Of a DNA stretch of 64,000 bases, positions 1 through 8,202 are shown one piece after another. The DNA lies in the NCBI RefSeq assembly GCF_014203545.1, contig NZ_JACHJG010000016.1, forward strand, positions 28,718-92,717, in the 5' to 3' direction. Source of the DNA: Streptomyces netropsis (GTDB lineage Bacteria > Actinomycetota > Actinomycetes > Streptomycetales > Streptomycetaceae). Every line of letters begins with the position of its first letter. Within the stretch, counting starts at the first letter, position 1. The notes under the pieces are model-generated. The model saw only the letters and a program-made list of their open reading frames with translations, searched no databases and was not told where the DNA came from. The position numbers and the translations under genes were made by a program.

Positions 1-1
1 G

Positions 2-406
2 AAGGTCTTCGCCCTGGGCGGCAGTGTCGAGGCGGCCCGTCGCGCGGGCATCAACGTCTCCGCGATCCGGATCTCGGTCTTCGCGCTCTCGGGCACGATG
101 GCGGCGCTGGGCGGCATGTTCCTCGCCTCGCAGATCAACGCCGCGAACCAGTCCTCCGGTGCGGGCAGCCTGCTGATGAACGCCATCGCGGCGGCCGTCA
201 TCGGCGGCACCAGCCTCTTCGGCGGCCGGGGCAAGACCTGGTCGGCGCTGCTCGGTGTGCTGGTGATCCAGTCGATCGCCTCCGGCATGGCGCTGCTGGG
301 CATCGCCTCCGCCGTCCAGTACATGATCACGGGTGCGGTGCTGCTGGCCGCCGTCGTGATCGACTCGGTCTCCCGCAAGACCCAGAAGACGGCCGGCCGG
401 GCGTAG
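2..406 (+). CDS. Sugar ABC transporter permease, 3' end (5' truncated by window)
   Basis: Only the last 134 codons lie in the window, open from base 2 to the TAG at 404-406. The reading begins with a VFALGGSVEAARRAGINV-like segment, which is the conserved cytoplasmic loop of the RbsC/XylH/MglC family of ABC permeases (BPD_transp_2). Hydrophobic segments follow (ISVFALSGTMAALGGMF, AIAAAVIGGTSLFGG, LLGVLVIQSIASGMALLGI, MITGAVLLAAVVI). The family forms the membrane pore of importers for xylose, ribose or galactose; the substrate cannot be read from this fragment. The next gene downstream encodes a TrmB-type sugar-sensing regulator, which fits a sugar uptake operon. A long hairpin follows the stop. 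Confidence 0.88.
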   Translation, partial: KVFALGGSVEAARRAGINVSAIRISVFALSGTMAALGGMFLASQINAANQSSGAGSLLMNAIAAAVIGGTSLFGGRGKTWSALLGVLVIQSIASGMALLGIASAVQYMITGAVLLAAVVIDSVSRKTQKTAGRA

Positions 407-429
407 ACCCCGGCGGGTGGTGCCGCGTC

Positions 430-473
430 GCCCGTGGGGCGGACTCCGTGAGGACGGAGCCCGCCCCACGGGC
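430..473 (+). terminator. Terminator hairpin after the ABC permease gene
   Basis: The 20-nt arms at 430-449 and 454-473 are complementary except for one A/C mismatch and enclose the loop GAGG. The hairpin starts 24 nt after the permease stop. There is no clear T-tract, which is usual for Streptomyces terminators. Confidence 0.75.
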
Positions 474-575
474 GTGCGCGGGGCGCCGTGAGCCCCGCTC
501 TCCACCCGTGTGGCCGGTCCGGCAGGTGATCACGGGCGTATAGCGTGTATCCCCATGGAGCCGGAGGAAGGATCG

Positions 576-1358
576 GTGGCCGACCTCGTCGCACTCGGGC
601 TGTCCCGCTACGAGGCACGCGTCTACCACGCCCTGGTCAGACGCGAGTCCTACACGGCGGCCCAGGTGGCCCGCGAGGCGCGGGTGCCCCGTCAGCGGAT
701 CTACGACGTGCTGGACGGGCTCGTCCGCGGCGGTCTCGCGGCCGCCCACGGCGGCCGTGTCACGACGTTCTCCGCGATGGCTCCCGGGCAGGCCCTCTCC
801 CGGCTGCTGAGCCGCCGCAGGGAGGCCCTGGAGGACCTGGAGCGGGTCTCCGCCGGGCTGGCGGCGGCCCTGCTGCCGCTGTGGACCGACGGGCGCTCGC
901 ACACCGACCCGCTGGACTACATCGAGGTGCTCCGCGAGCCCGGCGCGATCGTCGACCGGTTCGCCGACATCCAGGCGCAGGCCACCGGCGAACTCCTCAC
1001 CTTCTGCCGGCCGCCCTTCGTCGCACCTCCCGCGACCGCCGTCGTCACCCGGGCCGCCCGCCGGATCACCCGCGGCGGCGGCACCGTGCGCGCCGTTTAC
1101 ACGCACGACGCGCTGGCGGACCCGGAGGTACGGGAGAAGGTCCTGCTGTTCGGCCGGGCGGGGCAGGAGGGCCGGGTCATCGACGAGCTGCCGCTCAAGC
1201 TCGTCGTCGCCGACGCGACGCTCGTCCTGTGCGACCTGCCCGATCCCGTGGCCGGCAGCGGCTCCACCACCGCCCTCTCCATCGAACACCCCGCCCTCGC
1301 GGCCTGCCTCAGACTGGCCTTCCAGACGGTATGGGACCGTGCTACGCCGATCGCGTGA
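576..1358 (+). CDS. TrmB-family transcriptional regulator
   Basis: The predicted protein has 260 residues. The N-terminus (MADLVALGLSRYEARVYHAL, then a winged helix with PRQRIYDVLDGLVRGGL) is the TrmB/MarR-like DNA-binding domain. The C-terminal half, from about residue 100, resembles the TrmB effector or phospholipase-D-like region (YIEVLREPGAIVDRFADI). I chose GTG 576 because GGAGGAAGG at 563-571 sits at ideal spacing. An in-frame ATG at 555 lies upstream but has no ribosome-binding site. TrmB proteins classically control sugar ABC importers, and the gene follows a sugar permease, so local control of that operon is plausible. A terminator separates the two genes, so they are probably not one transcript. 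The effector is unknown. Confidence 0.82.
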   Translation: MADLVALGLSRYEARVYHALVRRESYTAAQVAREARVPRQRIYDVLDGLVRGGLAAAHGGRVTTFSAMAPGQALSRLLSRRREALEDLERVSAGLAAALLPLWTDGRSHTDPLDYIEVLREPGAIVDRFADIQAQATGELLTFCRPPFVAPPATAVVTRAARRITRGGGTVRAVYTHDALADPEVREKVLLFGRAGQEGRVIDELPLKLVVADATLVLCDLPDPVAGSGSTTALSIEHPALAACLRLAFQTVWDRATPIA

Positions 1359-1454
1359 CATACGTCGCAGCACCCGTTCACCGGCACCGCGAGCGGAACA
1401 TTAGACTCGACAGACCGGCAAAGCTCGACAGCTCGAACGCTTAAGGAGGCACGG

Positions 1455-3398
1455 GTGGCGCTGCTATCCCGCATCAGGGGACCGCGCGATCTGGACCGGC
1501 TGAGCCCGGAGCAGCTCGATCAGCTGGCCGCGGAGATCCGGTCCTTCCTCGTGGACGCGGTCTCCAAGACCGGCGGACACCTCGGGCCCAACCTCGGCGT
1601 GGTCGAGCTGACGATCGCCCTGCACCGGGTGTTCGAGTCCCCCAAGGACAAGGTCCTGTGGGACACCGGACACCAGAGCTACGTTCACAAGCTGCTCACG
1701 GGCCGCCAGGACTTCTCGAAGCTCAAGATGAAGGGCGGCCTGTCCGGCTACCCCGCGCAGGCCGAGTCCGATCACGACGTGATCGAGAACAGCCACGCCT
1801 CCACGGTCCTGGGCTGGGCGGACGGCCTCGCCAAGGCCAACGAGGTCCTGAAGAAGGACGACCACGTGGTGGCCGTCATCGGTGACGGCGCGCTGACCGG
1901 CGGCATGGCCTGGGAGGCGCTGAACAACATCGCCGCCGCCAAGGACCGCCCCCTCGTCATCGTCGTCAACGACAACGAGCGCTCCTACGCGCCGACCATC
2001 GGTGGCCTCGCCAACCACCTGGCCACCCTGCGCACCACCGACGGCTACGAGCGCTTCCTGGCCCGCGGCAAGGACCTGCTGGAGCGCACCCCGGTGCTCG
2101 GCAAGCCGCTCTACGAGACGCTGCACGGCGCGAAGAAGGGCCTCAAGGACTTCATCGCCCCGCAGGGCATGTTCGAGGACCTGGGCCTGAAGTACGTCGG
2201 TCCCATCGACGGCCACGACATCGAGGCCCTGGAGTCCGCGCTGCAGCGCGCCAAGCGCTTCGGCGGCCCGGTGATCGTCCACTGCCTCACCGAGAAGGGC
2301 CGCGGCTACCAGCCGGCCCTCGCGGACGAGGCCGACCGCTTCCACGCGGTCGGCAAGATCCACCCGGACACCGGTCTGCCGATCGCCTCCTCCGGCGCCG
2401 ACTGGACCTCCGTCTTCGGCGAGGAGATGGTCAAGCTCGGCCACGAGCGCGAGGACATCGTCGCGATCACCGCGGCCATGCTCCAGCCCGTCGGTCTGGA
2501 CAAGTTCGCCAAGGCCTTCCCCGACCGCGTCTACGACGTGGGCATCGCCGAGCAGCACGCGGCCGTCTCGGCGGCCGGGCTGGCGACGGGCGGGCTGCAC
2601 CCGGTCTTCGCGGTGTACGCCACCTTCCTCAACCGTGCCTTCGACCAGGTCCTGATGGACGTGGCCCTGCACAAGTGCGGCGTGACGTTCGTGCTGGACC
2701 GGGCCGGGGTCACCGGCACCGACGGCGCCTCGCACAACGGCATGTGGGACATGTCGATCCTCCAGGTCGTCCCCGGGCTGCGGATCGCCGCCCCGCGCGA
2801 CGCCGACCAGGTCCGCGCCCAGCTGCGCGAGGCCGTCGAGGTCAAGGACGCCCCGACCGTCGTGCGCTACTCCAAGGGCGCGGTCGGCCCGGCGGTCAAG
2901 GCCGTCGGCCGGGTCGGCGGCATGGACGTGCTCCGCGAGCCGGCCGAGGGCACCAAGAGCCCCGACGTCCTCCTCGTCTCCGTCGGCGCGCTCGCGCCGA
3001 TGTGCCTGGAGATCGCCGACCTGCTCGACAAGCAGGGCATCTCGACGACCGTCGTCGACCCGCGCTGGGTCAAGCCGGTCGACGCGGCGCTGCCCGCGCT
3101 CGCCGCGCGGCACCGTGTCGTCGTCACCGTCGAGGACAACAGCCGGGTGGGCGGCGTCGGTTCGGCCGTCGCGCAGGCGCTGCGCGACGCGGGCGTCGAC
3201 CTCCCGCTGCGCGACTTCGGCATCCCGCCGCTCTTCCTCGACCACGCCTCCCGCAAGGAGGTCATGGCCGAGATCGGGCTCACCGCCCCGGACATCGCCC
3301 GCCAGGTCACCGGCCTCGTCTCCAAGATCGACGGCCGCTTCGAGGAGCCGACCGACTCCGTCGGCGCCGTGGAGCCCGCCGAGGCGGCGCGCGACTAG
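1455..3398 (+). CDS. dxs: 1-deoxy-D-xylulose-5-phosphate synthase
   Basis: This 647-residue cytoplasmic, thiamine-diphosphate-dependent enzyme condenses pyruvate with glyceraldehyde 3-phosphate to make DXP, the first step of the MEP isoprenoid pathway. The N-terminus has the family TGGHLGPNLGVVELTIALH segment (residues 39-57). The TPP/Mg motif is GDGALTGG at 143-150 with NDN at 172-174. The transketolase pyrimidine domain carries GIAEQHAAVSAAGLA, and the C-terminal transketolase domain has VTVEDNSRVGGVGSAV. Length is normal for the family. The GTG start is preceded by AAGGAGG at 1443-1449. A strong hairpin follows the stop, so it is probably monocistronic. Confidence 0.97.
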   Translation: MALLSRIRGPRDLDRLSPEQLDQLAAEIRSFLVDAVSKTGGHLGPNLGVVELTIALHRVFESPKDKVLWDTGHQSYVHKLLTGRQDFSKLKMKGGLSGYPAQAESDHDVIENSHASTVLGWADGLAKANEVLKKDDHVVAVIGDGALTGGMAWEALNNIAAAKDRPLVIVVNDNERSYAPTIGGLANHLATLRTTDGYERFLARGKDLLERTPVLGKPLYETLHGAKKGLKDFIAPQGMFEDLGLKYVGPIDGHDIEALESALQRAKRFGGPVIVHCLTEKGRGYQPALADEADRFHAVGKIHPDTGLPIASSGADWTSVFGEEMVKLGHEREDIVAITAAMLQPVGLDKFAKAFPDRVYDVGIAEQHAAVSAAGLATGGLHPVFAVYATFLNRAFDQVLMDVALHKCGVTFVLDRAGVTGTDGASHNGMWDMSILQVVPGLRIAAPRDADQVRAQLREAVEVKDAPTVVRYSKGAVGPAVKAVGRVGGMDVLREPAEGTKSPDVLLVSVGALAPMCLEIADLLDKQGISTTVVDPRWVKPVDAALPALAARHRVVVTVEDNSRVGGVGSAVAQALRDAGVDLPLRDFGIPPLFLDHASRKEVMAEIGLTAPDIARQVTGLVSKIDGRFEEPTDSVGAVEPAEAARD

Positions 3399-3415
3399 GG
3401 GCTTCCCGCTTCACG

Positions 3416-3447
3416 GGCTGACCGGACGGCGTGCCGTCCGGTCAGCC
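3416..3447 (+). terminator. dxs terminator hairpin
   Basis: Perfect inverted repeat: GGCTGACCGGACGG (3416-3429) pairs with CCGTCCGGTCAGCC (3434-3447) around the tetraloop CGTG. It starts 17 nt after the dxs stop codon. Confidence 0.85.
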
Positions 3448-3500
3448 GCTGTCGGGGTGACCCCTCGGCGGTCCCGGAGCGCCACGCTCTCTCCTTCCGA

Positions 3501-3543
3501 CGAGCCGACTGTTTCCACCCGTCCGGGTGGACCAGTCGGCTCG
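3501..3543. other. Nested inverted repeat between dxs and permease gene
   Basis: Outer arms CGAGCCGACTG (3501-3511) and CAGTCGGCTCG (3533-3543) are perfectly complementary. They enclose a second perfect stem, TCCACCCG (3514-3521) with CGGGTGGA (3524-3531). The total is 19 paired bases, with tiny bulges. It lies about 140 nt upstream of the permease start and 50 nt beyond the dxs terminator. It could be a second terminator or a leader or operator element; the sequence does not decide. Confidence 0.55.
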
Positions 3544-3680
3544 TTCGCATATGTGCCGCTGCGTCCTATCGGGTGAATCCTGGGAGCGGTGGCCGGGATG
3601 GCCCGGATCTGGCCCGGATCATCGCGGACACTCGCTCAGTTGCAGGGACGAGCGACGGTCGAGCAGGCGGAGGTGGGCTG

Positions 3681-5216
3681 ATGAGCACAGTGCGACCCTC
3701 CCGGAACAGCCGCGGCAGGAGCGGCATCTTCCGGACCAAGACGGTGGAGCAGTCCATCCGGGACACCGAGGAGCCGGAGCACGCGCTCAAAAAGTCGTTG
3801 TCGGCCATCGACCTCACCGTCTTCGGTGTCGGTGTCGTCATCGGCACCGGCATCTTCGTCCTCACCGGCAAGGTCGCCAAGGAGAACGCGGGCCCCTCCG
3901 TGGCCCTCGCCTTCGTCCTCGCCGGTGTGGTGTGCGGGCTCGCGGCGCTCTGTTACGCCGAGTTCGCCTCCACCGTGCCGGTGGCCGGATCCGCGTACAC
4001 CTTCTCGTACGCCTCGCTCGGCGAACTGCCCGCGTGGATCATCGGCTGGGACCTCGTCCTGGAGCTGGCGCTGGGCTGCGCCGTGGTCGCCGTGGGCTGG
4101 TCCGGCTATGTCCGCTCACTGATGGACAACGCGGGCTGGCATCTGCCCGTCGGGCTGGAGGGCACCCACGAGGGCCGCTTCGGCTTCGACATCCTCGCCT
4201 GCGCGCTCGTGCTGGTCCTGACCGCGATCCTGGTCCTCGGCATGAAGCTGTCCTCGCGGGTGACCGCCGTCGTGGTCGCCATCAAGGTCACCGTCGTGCT
4301 GCTCGTCATCATCGTGGGCGCCTTCTTCATCACCGGCTCCAACTACGACCCCTTCCTCCCGGATTCCCAGGCCACCGAGGCCGGCGGCGGGGTGAAGGCC
4401 CCGCTGATCCAGGTGCTGTTCGGGTTCGCCCCGTCGAACTTCGGCGTGATGGGCATCTTCTCCGCCGCCGCGGTGGTCTTCTTCGCCTTCATCGGCTTCG
4501 ACATCGTCGCCACCGCCGCCGAGGAGACCCGCAACCCGCAGCGTGACGTACCGCGCGGCATCCTCGGCTCGCTCCTCATCTGCACGGTGCTCTACGTGGC
4601 CGTGTCCATCGTCGTCACCGGCATGCAGAAGTACACCGAGCTGTCCACGGACGCACCGCTCGCCGACGCCTTCAAAGCCACCGGCCATCCCTTCTGGGCC
4701 GGTCTGATCAGCTTCGGGGCGGCGGTCGGTCTCACCACCGTCTGCATGATCCTGCTGTTGGGCCAGAGCCGGGTGTTCTTCGCGATGAGCCGCGACGGGC
4801 TGCTGCCGAGGATCTTCTCGCGGGTCCACCCGAAGTTCGGCACGCCCTACCGCTCCACCATCCTGCTCGGCGCCGTCGTCGCCGTGCTCGCCGGTTTCAC
4901 CTCGATCGACGTGCTGGCCGAACTCGTCAACATCGGCACCCTCTTCGCCTTCGTCGTCGTCGCGCTCGGCGTCATCATCCTGCGCCGCACCCGCCCCGAC
5001 CTGCCGCGCTCCTTCCGGGTCCCGTTCGTCCCCGTCGTCCCCATCCTGTCCGTGGCGGCCTCGGCGTGGCTGATGCTCAATCTGACCGGGGAGACCTGGT
5101 TGCGGTTCGCGGCATGGATGGTCCTCGGCATCGTCGTCTACTTCGTCTACGGGCGGCGGAACAGCCGACTGGGTAAGGCTGACCGTTCGGTACCACCGGC
5201 ACCGACGAGCATTTAG
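3681..5216 (+). CDS. APC-superfamily amino-acid permease (cationic amino-acid transporter type)
   Basis: This is a 511-residue integral membrane protein with about 12 hydrophobic segments. It begins with the family signature region KKSLSAIDLTVFGVGVVIGTGIFVLTG (approx. residues 36-62), in which GVGVVIGTGIF is the APC substrate-binding helix 1. The central FAFIGFDIVATAAEETRNPQRDVPRGI matches the YfnA/CAT amino-acid transporter branch (helix 6 and loop). The ATG at 3681 is preceded by GGAGG at 3669-3673. Longer in-frame readings have no ribosome-binding site. The transported amino acid is not predictable. It stands alone, between the dxs terminator region and a further hairpin. Confidence 0.9.
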   Translation: MSTVRPSRNSRGRSGIFRTKTVEQSIRDTEEPEHALKKSLSAIDLTVFGVGVVIGTGIFVLTGKVAKENAGPSVALAFVLAGVVCGLAALCYAEFASTVPVAGSAYTFSYASLGELPAWIIGWDLVLELALGCAVVAVGWSGYVRSLMDNAGWHLPVGLEGTHEGRFGFDILACALVLVLTAILVLGMKLSSRVTAVVVAIKVTVVLLVIIVGAFFITGSNYDPFLPDSQATEAGGGVKAPLIQVLFGFAPSNFGVMGIFSAAAVVFFAFIGFDIVATAAEETRNPQRDVPRGILGSLLICTVLYVAVSIVVTGMQKYTELSTDAPLADAFKATGHPFWAGLISFGAAVGLTTVCMILLLGQSRVFFAMSRDGLLPRIFSRVHPKFGTPYRSTILLGAVVAVLAGFTSIDVLAELVNIGTLFAFVVVALGVIILRRTRPDLPRSFRVPFVPVVPILSVAASAWLMLNLTGETWLRFAAWMVLGIVVYFVYGRRNSRLGKADRSVPPAPTSI

Positions 5217-5225
5217 CGGGACACC

Positions 5226-5261
5226 GCCCCGTATGTCAGCTCTGAATGGGGCATACGGGGC
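5226..5261 (+). terminator. Hairpin after the amino-acid permease gene
   Basis: Perfect 10-nt arms GCCCCGTATG (5226-5235) and CATACGGGGC (5252-5261) enclose a 16-nt loop. They begin 9 nt after the permease stop and end 15 nt before the next start codon. It could also influence the downstream leader. Confidence 0.55.
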
Positions 5262-5276
5262 CCTAGGTTGACGTGC

Positions 5277-6788
5277 ATGTCAGTAGCGCAGCGCGTCGCC
5301 GCCCCGACCCCGGGCGCACGGTCCTACGGGCCGCCCACCGCGCCCGGGGCCGGCCGTTTCTGGCCCCGGCTGCTGCCGGTGCTGGGCGCCCTGGCCGTGA
5401 CGACCCGCCTGCCGTCCTTCGCCCGGCCCCTGTGGAACCCCGACGAGGGCTTCCTCGCCACCGAGGCCCGGATGCTCGCCCGCGGCGCCGTCCTCTACAG
5501 CACCGTCGTCGACCGTAAACCGCCCCTGCTGCCCTGGCTGTACCAACTGTGCTTCGGGCTCTTCGGCGACGACTCGCTGCTGCCCGTCAAGGTCCTGGCG
5601 GTGCTGGCCCAGCTGCTGACGGCGGTCCTGCTCGCCTCGCTCGCCCGCCGCCGCTGGGGGGAGCGGGCCGGCCGCACGGCGGGCGTGCTGTATCTGCTGG
5701 TGTCCATCGGCCTCGACCCCGAGGACGCGCAGGCCGCCACCTTCGAGGTCTTCATGGTGCCGTGGACCGCGGCCGCCATGTGGTGTGCGGACCGCGGCCG
5801 TTGGGGGGTCGCCGGGCTCGCCGTCGCGGGCGCCGTGCTCACCAAGCAGACCGGGGGTGCGGTGCTCGCCCCCGTCCTCCTGCTGCTGTGCGCCCACCAC
5901 CGGCGCGCGGCCGGTGCGGGCGCCCTGGCCCTCGGGCTCATCCTGCCCGTCGCCGCGGTCGCCTGGCTCACGGGGCCCGCCCGGCTGCTGTTCTGGACGG
6001 TGACCGGCTCCGGCTCGTACGCGTCGGTGCACGGCGTGGTCACGCTCGCGCTCAGCCGCGCGGCGTTCAACGCGGGCGTCCTCTGCGTCGGTTGCGCCGG
6101 TCTGCTCGCCCCCGTCGTGGTGCTGCTGCTGACCCGCCGCCGGGTCGCGCCGCCCGAGCTGTGGCTGTGGACGGCCGCATCGGCCGTGGCCGTCACCACC
6201 GGATTCCACTTCTTCGGCCACTACTACCTCCAGCTGCTGCCGCCGCTGACCCTGCTGGGCACCTCCGCGCTGTGCGCACTGCCCCGCCCGGCGCCCCGAC
6301 TGTGCACCGCGGGGTCCGCGCTGACCTGCGCGTTCTTCCTGACCTGGGGGCTCACCTCGCACGCGCCCGGCCTCCCGCACTCCCTGGAGGTGGCCCGGGC
6401 CGTCCGGGAACGGACCGCGCCCACCGACCGGGTGCTGTTCTGGGGCATGCACCCCGAGCAGTACTGGTTCGCGGACCGGTGGCCCGCCGGGCACTGCCTG
6501 TCCGCCGGACTGCTGACCAACTACAGCGGCGGCCGCGGCCCTTCGCGCGTCGGCGAGGCGTACGGGGTGCCGGGCACCTGGCCCGTCCTCCGACGCGAAC
6601 TGAGCCTGCGCCCGCCCGCGCTCATCGTCGACGACTCACGGGGCAAACCGTACGGACCGTCCCGCATGCCGTCCCTGCGCGCGGTCCTTGAGCGCCGGTA
6701 CGAGCGGGTGGCCACCGTCGACGGCGCCGTCCTCTACGCCCACCGGCCCGGGCCCCCGCGTCCGCCGGCCCCCGGGAAGGCGGCATAA
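5277..6788 (+). CDS. GT39/ArnT-like membrane glycosyltransferase
   Basis: This is a 503-residue polytopic membrane protein. The first extracellular loop carries LWNPDEGFLATEARMLARG (approx. residues 47-65). The acidic DE pair there is the hallmark of GT-C glycosyltransferases (PMT/ArnT, GT39 or GT83), which use polyprenyl-phosphate sugars at the outer face. About ten hydrophobic helices follow (LLPVLGALAVT, VLAVLAQLLTAVLLASLA, GVLYLLVSIGL and others), then a soluble C-terminal segment of about 100 residues. The ATG at 5277 was chosen over the upstream TTG at 5268. Donor and acceptor are unknown. No linked glycan cluster surrounds it, so its role may be cell-wall or protein glycosylation. Confidence 0.78.
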   Translation: MSVAQRVAAPTPGARSYGPPTAPGAGRFWPRLLPVLGALAVTTRLPSFARPLWNPDEGFLATEARMLARGAVLYSTVVDRKPPLLPWLYQLCFGLFGDDSLLPVKVLAVLAQLLTAVLLASLARRRWGERAGRTAGVLYLLVSIGLDPEDAQAATFEVFMVPWTAAAMWCADRGRWGVAGLAVAGAVLTKQTGGAVLAPVLLLLCAHHRRAAGAGALALGLILPVAAVAWLTGPARLLFWTVTGSGSYASVHGVVTLALSRAAFNAGVLCVGCAGLLAPVVVLLLTRRRVAPPELWLWTAASAVAVTTGFHFFGHYYLQLLPPLTLLGTSALCALPRPAPRLCTAGSALTCAFFLTWGLTSHAPGLPHSLEVARAVRERTAPTDRVLFWGMHPEQYWFADRWPAGHCLSAGLLTNYSGGRGPSRVGEAYGVPGTWPVLRRELSLRPPALIVDDSRGKPYGPSRMPSLRAVLERRYERVATVDGAVLYAHRPGPPRPPAPGKAA

Positions 6789-6945
6789 ACGGAAAAACGC
6801 ACCCGATATTCGCGCACAACCGGAATGTTATTGTCGAGGGTCGACGAATGGGGTCCTCGTGGCGCGGAATTGAGCCCGACCCCCCTGGAACCAGGGGCCC
6901 CGACGCCGATCCCCCGACGACGACCAGAGAGGCTGGCAGCGAGTC

Positions 6946-8037
6946 ATGGCAGTGCGGACGGCCAACCCGACCACCGGCTGGCTGCTGCGGGGTGCGGACG
7001 GGCGGCTGACGGCCTACGCGCCGACCGCGGGCGGCCTCGCGCGCTGGACCGAGACCCGGCCCGGCGGGCCGGAGTGGACCGGCCCGGAGCTGCTGACCGT
7101 GCCGGGCCTGGAGCCGTACCTCTCCCTCACCCAGAACGCCGCCGGCTACGTCTACCTCGTCGGTCTGCGGCGGCGTGAGCTGGACGACGGCCGGACCGAG
7201 ACCGACGTCGTCTACGCGACCCAGTTCCAGTCGGGCCGGGCGCTGACGCCCTGGCGCTCGATCGGTACGCCCTACGGCCAGGACGCGCAGCGGGCGGACC
7301 AGATCGGCGTCCCCACGGCGGTCGTCGACTCCGTCGGCCTGCACGTCTTCGTGCGCAACGCCGGTGACGGGGTGTGCGGACGACGCCAGGACACCCGGGG
7401 CATCTGGCAGGCCTGGACGGACATGAAGGGCAGCCACGTCCTCGACGAGCTCACCGCGGCCAGAACGGACGCCGGACGCATCGAACTCCTCGCCCCCGCC
7501 GCGGAGTTCGTGGTGCGCTGGCGGCAGGAGGAGGCCGGCGGGCCGCTGCGGCGGATCCTCAACCTCCCCGCGAAGCCCATGGCCGGCTCGTCCAGCTCGG
7601 CCCCCACCGGCGACGACCGCATCACCCACTTCTGGCGGGACGCGACGGACTCCGCGCTGCACGCCCACCGCTCCGAGGGCTCCGCGAGCACCGGCGGCGA
7701 GGAGGGCCTCGACACCCCGTGCCCCACCGTCTCCGGCGGCACCGGCTCCGGCCCGGTCGCGGCGCTGCGCGCCACCGTCGACGGCCACGGCTGCACGGTC
7801 CTGGCCCAGCGGGCCGCGTCCGGACTGCCCGCCCTCGCCGCGTACCCCGCCGACGACGAGCAGGCGGACGTCTTCTGGTCCGAGACCGGCGAGGAGTGCG
7901 TGGGCGCCCCCGCGCTCGCACTCGACGCGCACGGCCGGGTGGTGCTCGCCGCCCTCGGCTCCGACGGCCGGCTGCGCGTCGCCCGTCAGCGGATGGACGA
8001 AGCGGGACTGGCCCTGGGGGCCTGGGACCGGGTGTGA
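6946..8037 (+). CDS. Beta-propeller-like conserved protein of unknown function
   Basis: The 363-residue protein has no signal peptide and no membrane segment. It contains repeated short beta-rich modules with Trp/Gly-rich turns (TGWLLRGADGRLTAY, GLHVFVRNAGDG, DRITHFWRDATDSALHAHR, PALALDAHGRVVLAALGSDGRLRVAR). This pattern is seen in PLL/sialidase-like propellers and lectins. No catalytic motif was identified. The ATG at 6946 follows a 157-nt leader that contains a GC-poor stretch (6790-6850) able to hold a promoter. The gene is monocistronic and ends at a convergent junction with the NlpC/P60 gene. Function is unknown; a carbohydrate-binding or scaffold role is a guess from the fold alone. Confidence 0.65.
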   Translation: MAVRTANPTTGWLLRGADGRLTAYAPTAGGLARWTETRPGGPEWTGPELLTVPGLEPYLSLTQNAAGYVYLVGLRRRELDDGRTETDVVYATQFQSGRALTPWRSIGTPYGQDAQRADQIGVPTAVVDSVGLHVFVRNAGDGVCGRRQDTRGIWQAWTDMKGSHVLDELTAARTDAGRIELLAPAAEFVVRWRQEEAGGPLRRILNLPAKPMAGSSSSAPTGDDRITHFWRDATDSALHAHRSEGSASTGGEEGLDTPCPTVSGGTGSGPVAALRATVDGHGCTVLAQRAASGLPALAAYPADDEQADVFWSETGEECVGAPALALDAHGRVVLAALGSDGRLRVARQRMDEAGLALGAWDRV

Positions 8038-8040
8038 GGC

Positions 8041-8180
8041 CGTAGGCCTGGCCGGCCGGTCTTTGCCGCCTGCGGCGGCGGGCGCCCTGCGGGCGCGTCC
8101 TCAATCGCCGGACGGGCTTGATGTGGCTGAGCCCAGCCGAATCCAAGCCCGTCCGGCGATCGAGGACGAAACGGCGGGTC
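8041..8180. repeat. Long palindromic intergenic element, copy 1 (bidirectional terminator)
   Basis: It lies between two convergent genes. The main 24-nt arms (8097-8120 and 8144-8167) match at 23 of 24 positions, core CGCCGGACGGGCTTG, around a 23-nt loop. The loop itself folds through GGCTG/CAGCC. A flanking block of 43 nt (8062-8104, starting TTTGCCGCC and ending TCCTCAA) matches copy 3 (23649-23691, opposite strand) at 40 of 43 positions. A shorter related palindrome is copy 2 at 15893-15930. Confidence 0.8.
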
Positions 8181-8202
8181 ACCCGCCCATCAAGACCGGC
8201 TC

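Noticed and set aside
1464..3245. Long open reading frame on the minus strand opposite dxs
   Set aside because: It is the codon-bias shadow of dxs. The product is low-complexity (Gly/Val/Arg/Asp-rich) and no start site or family is evident.
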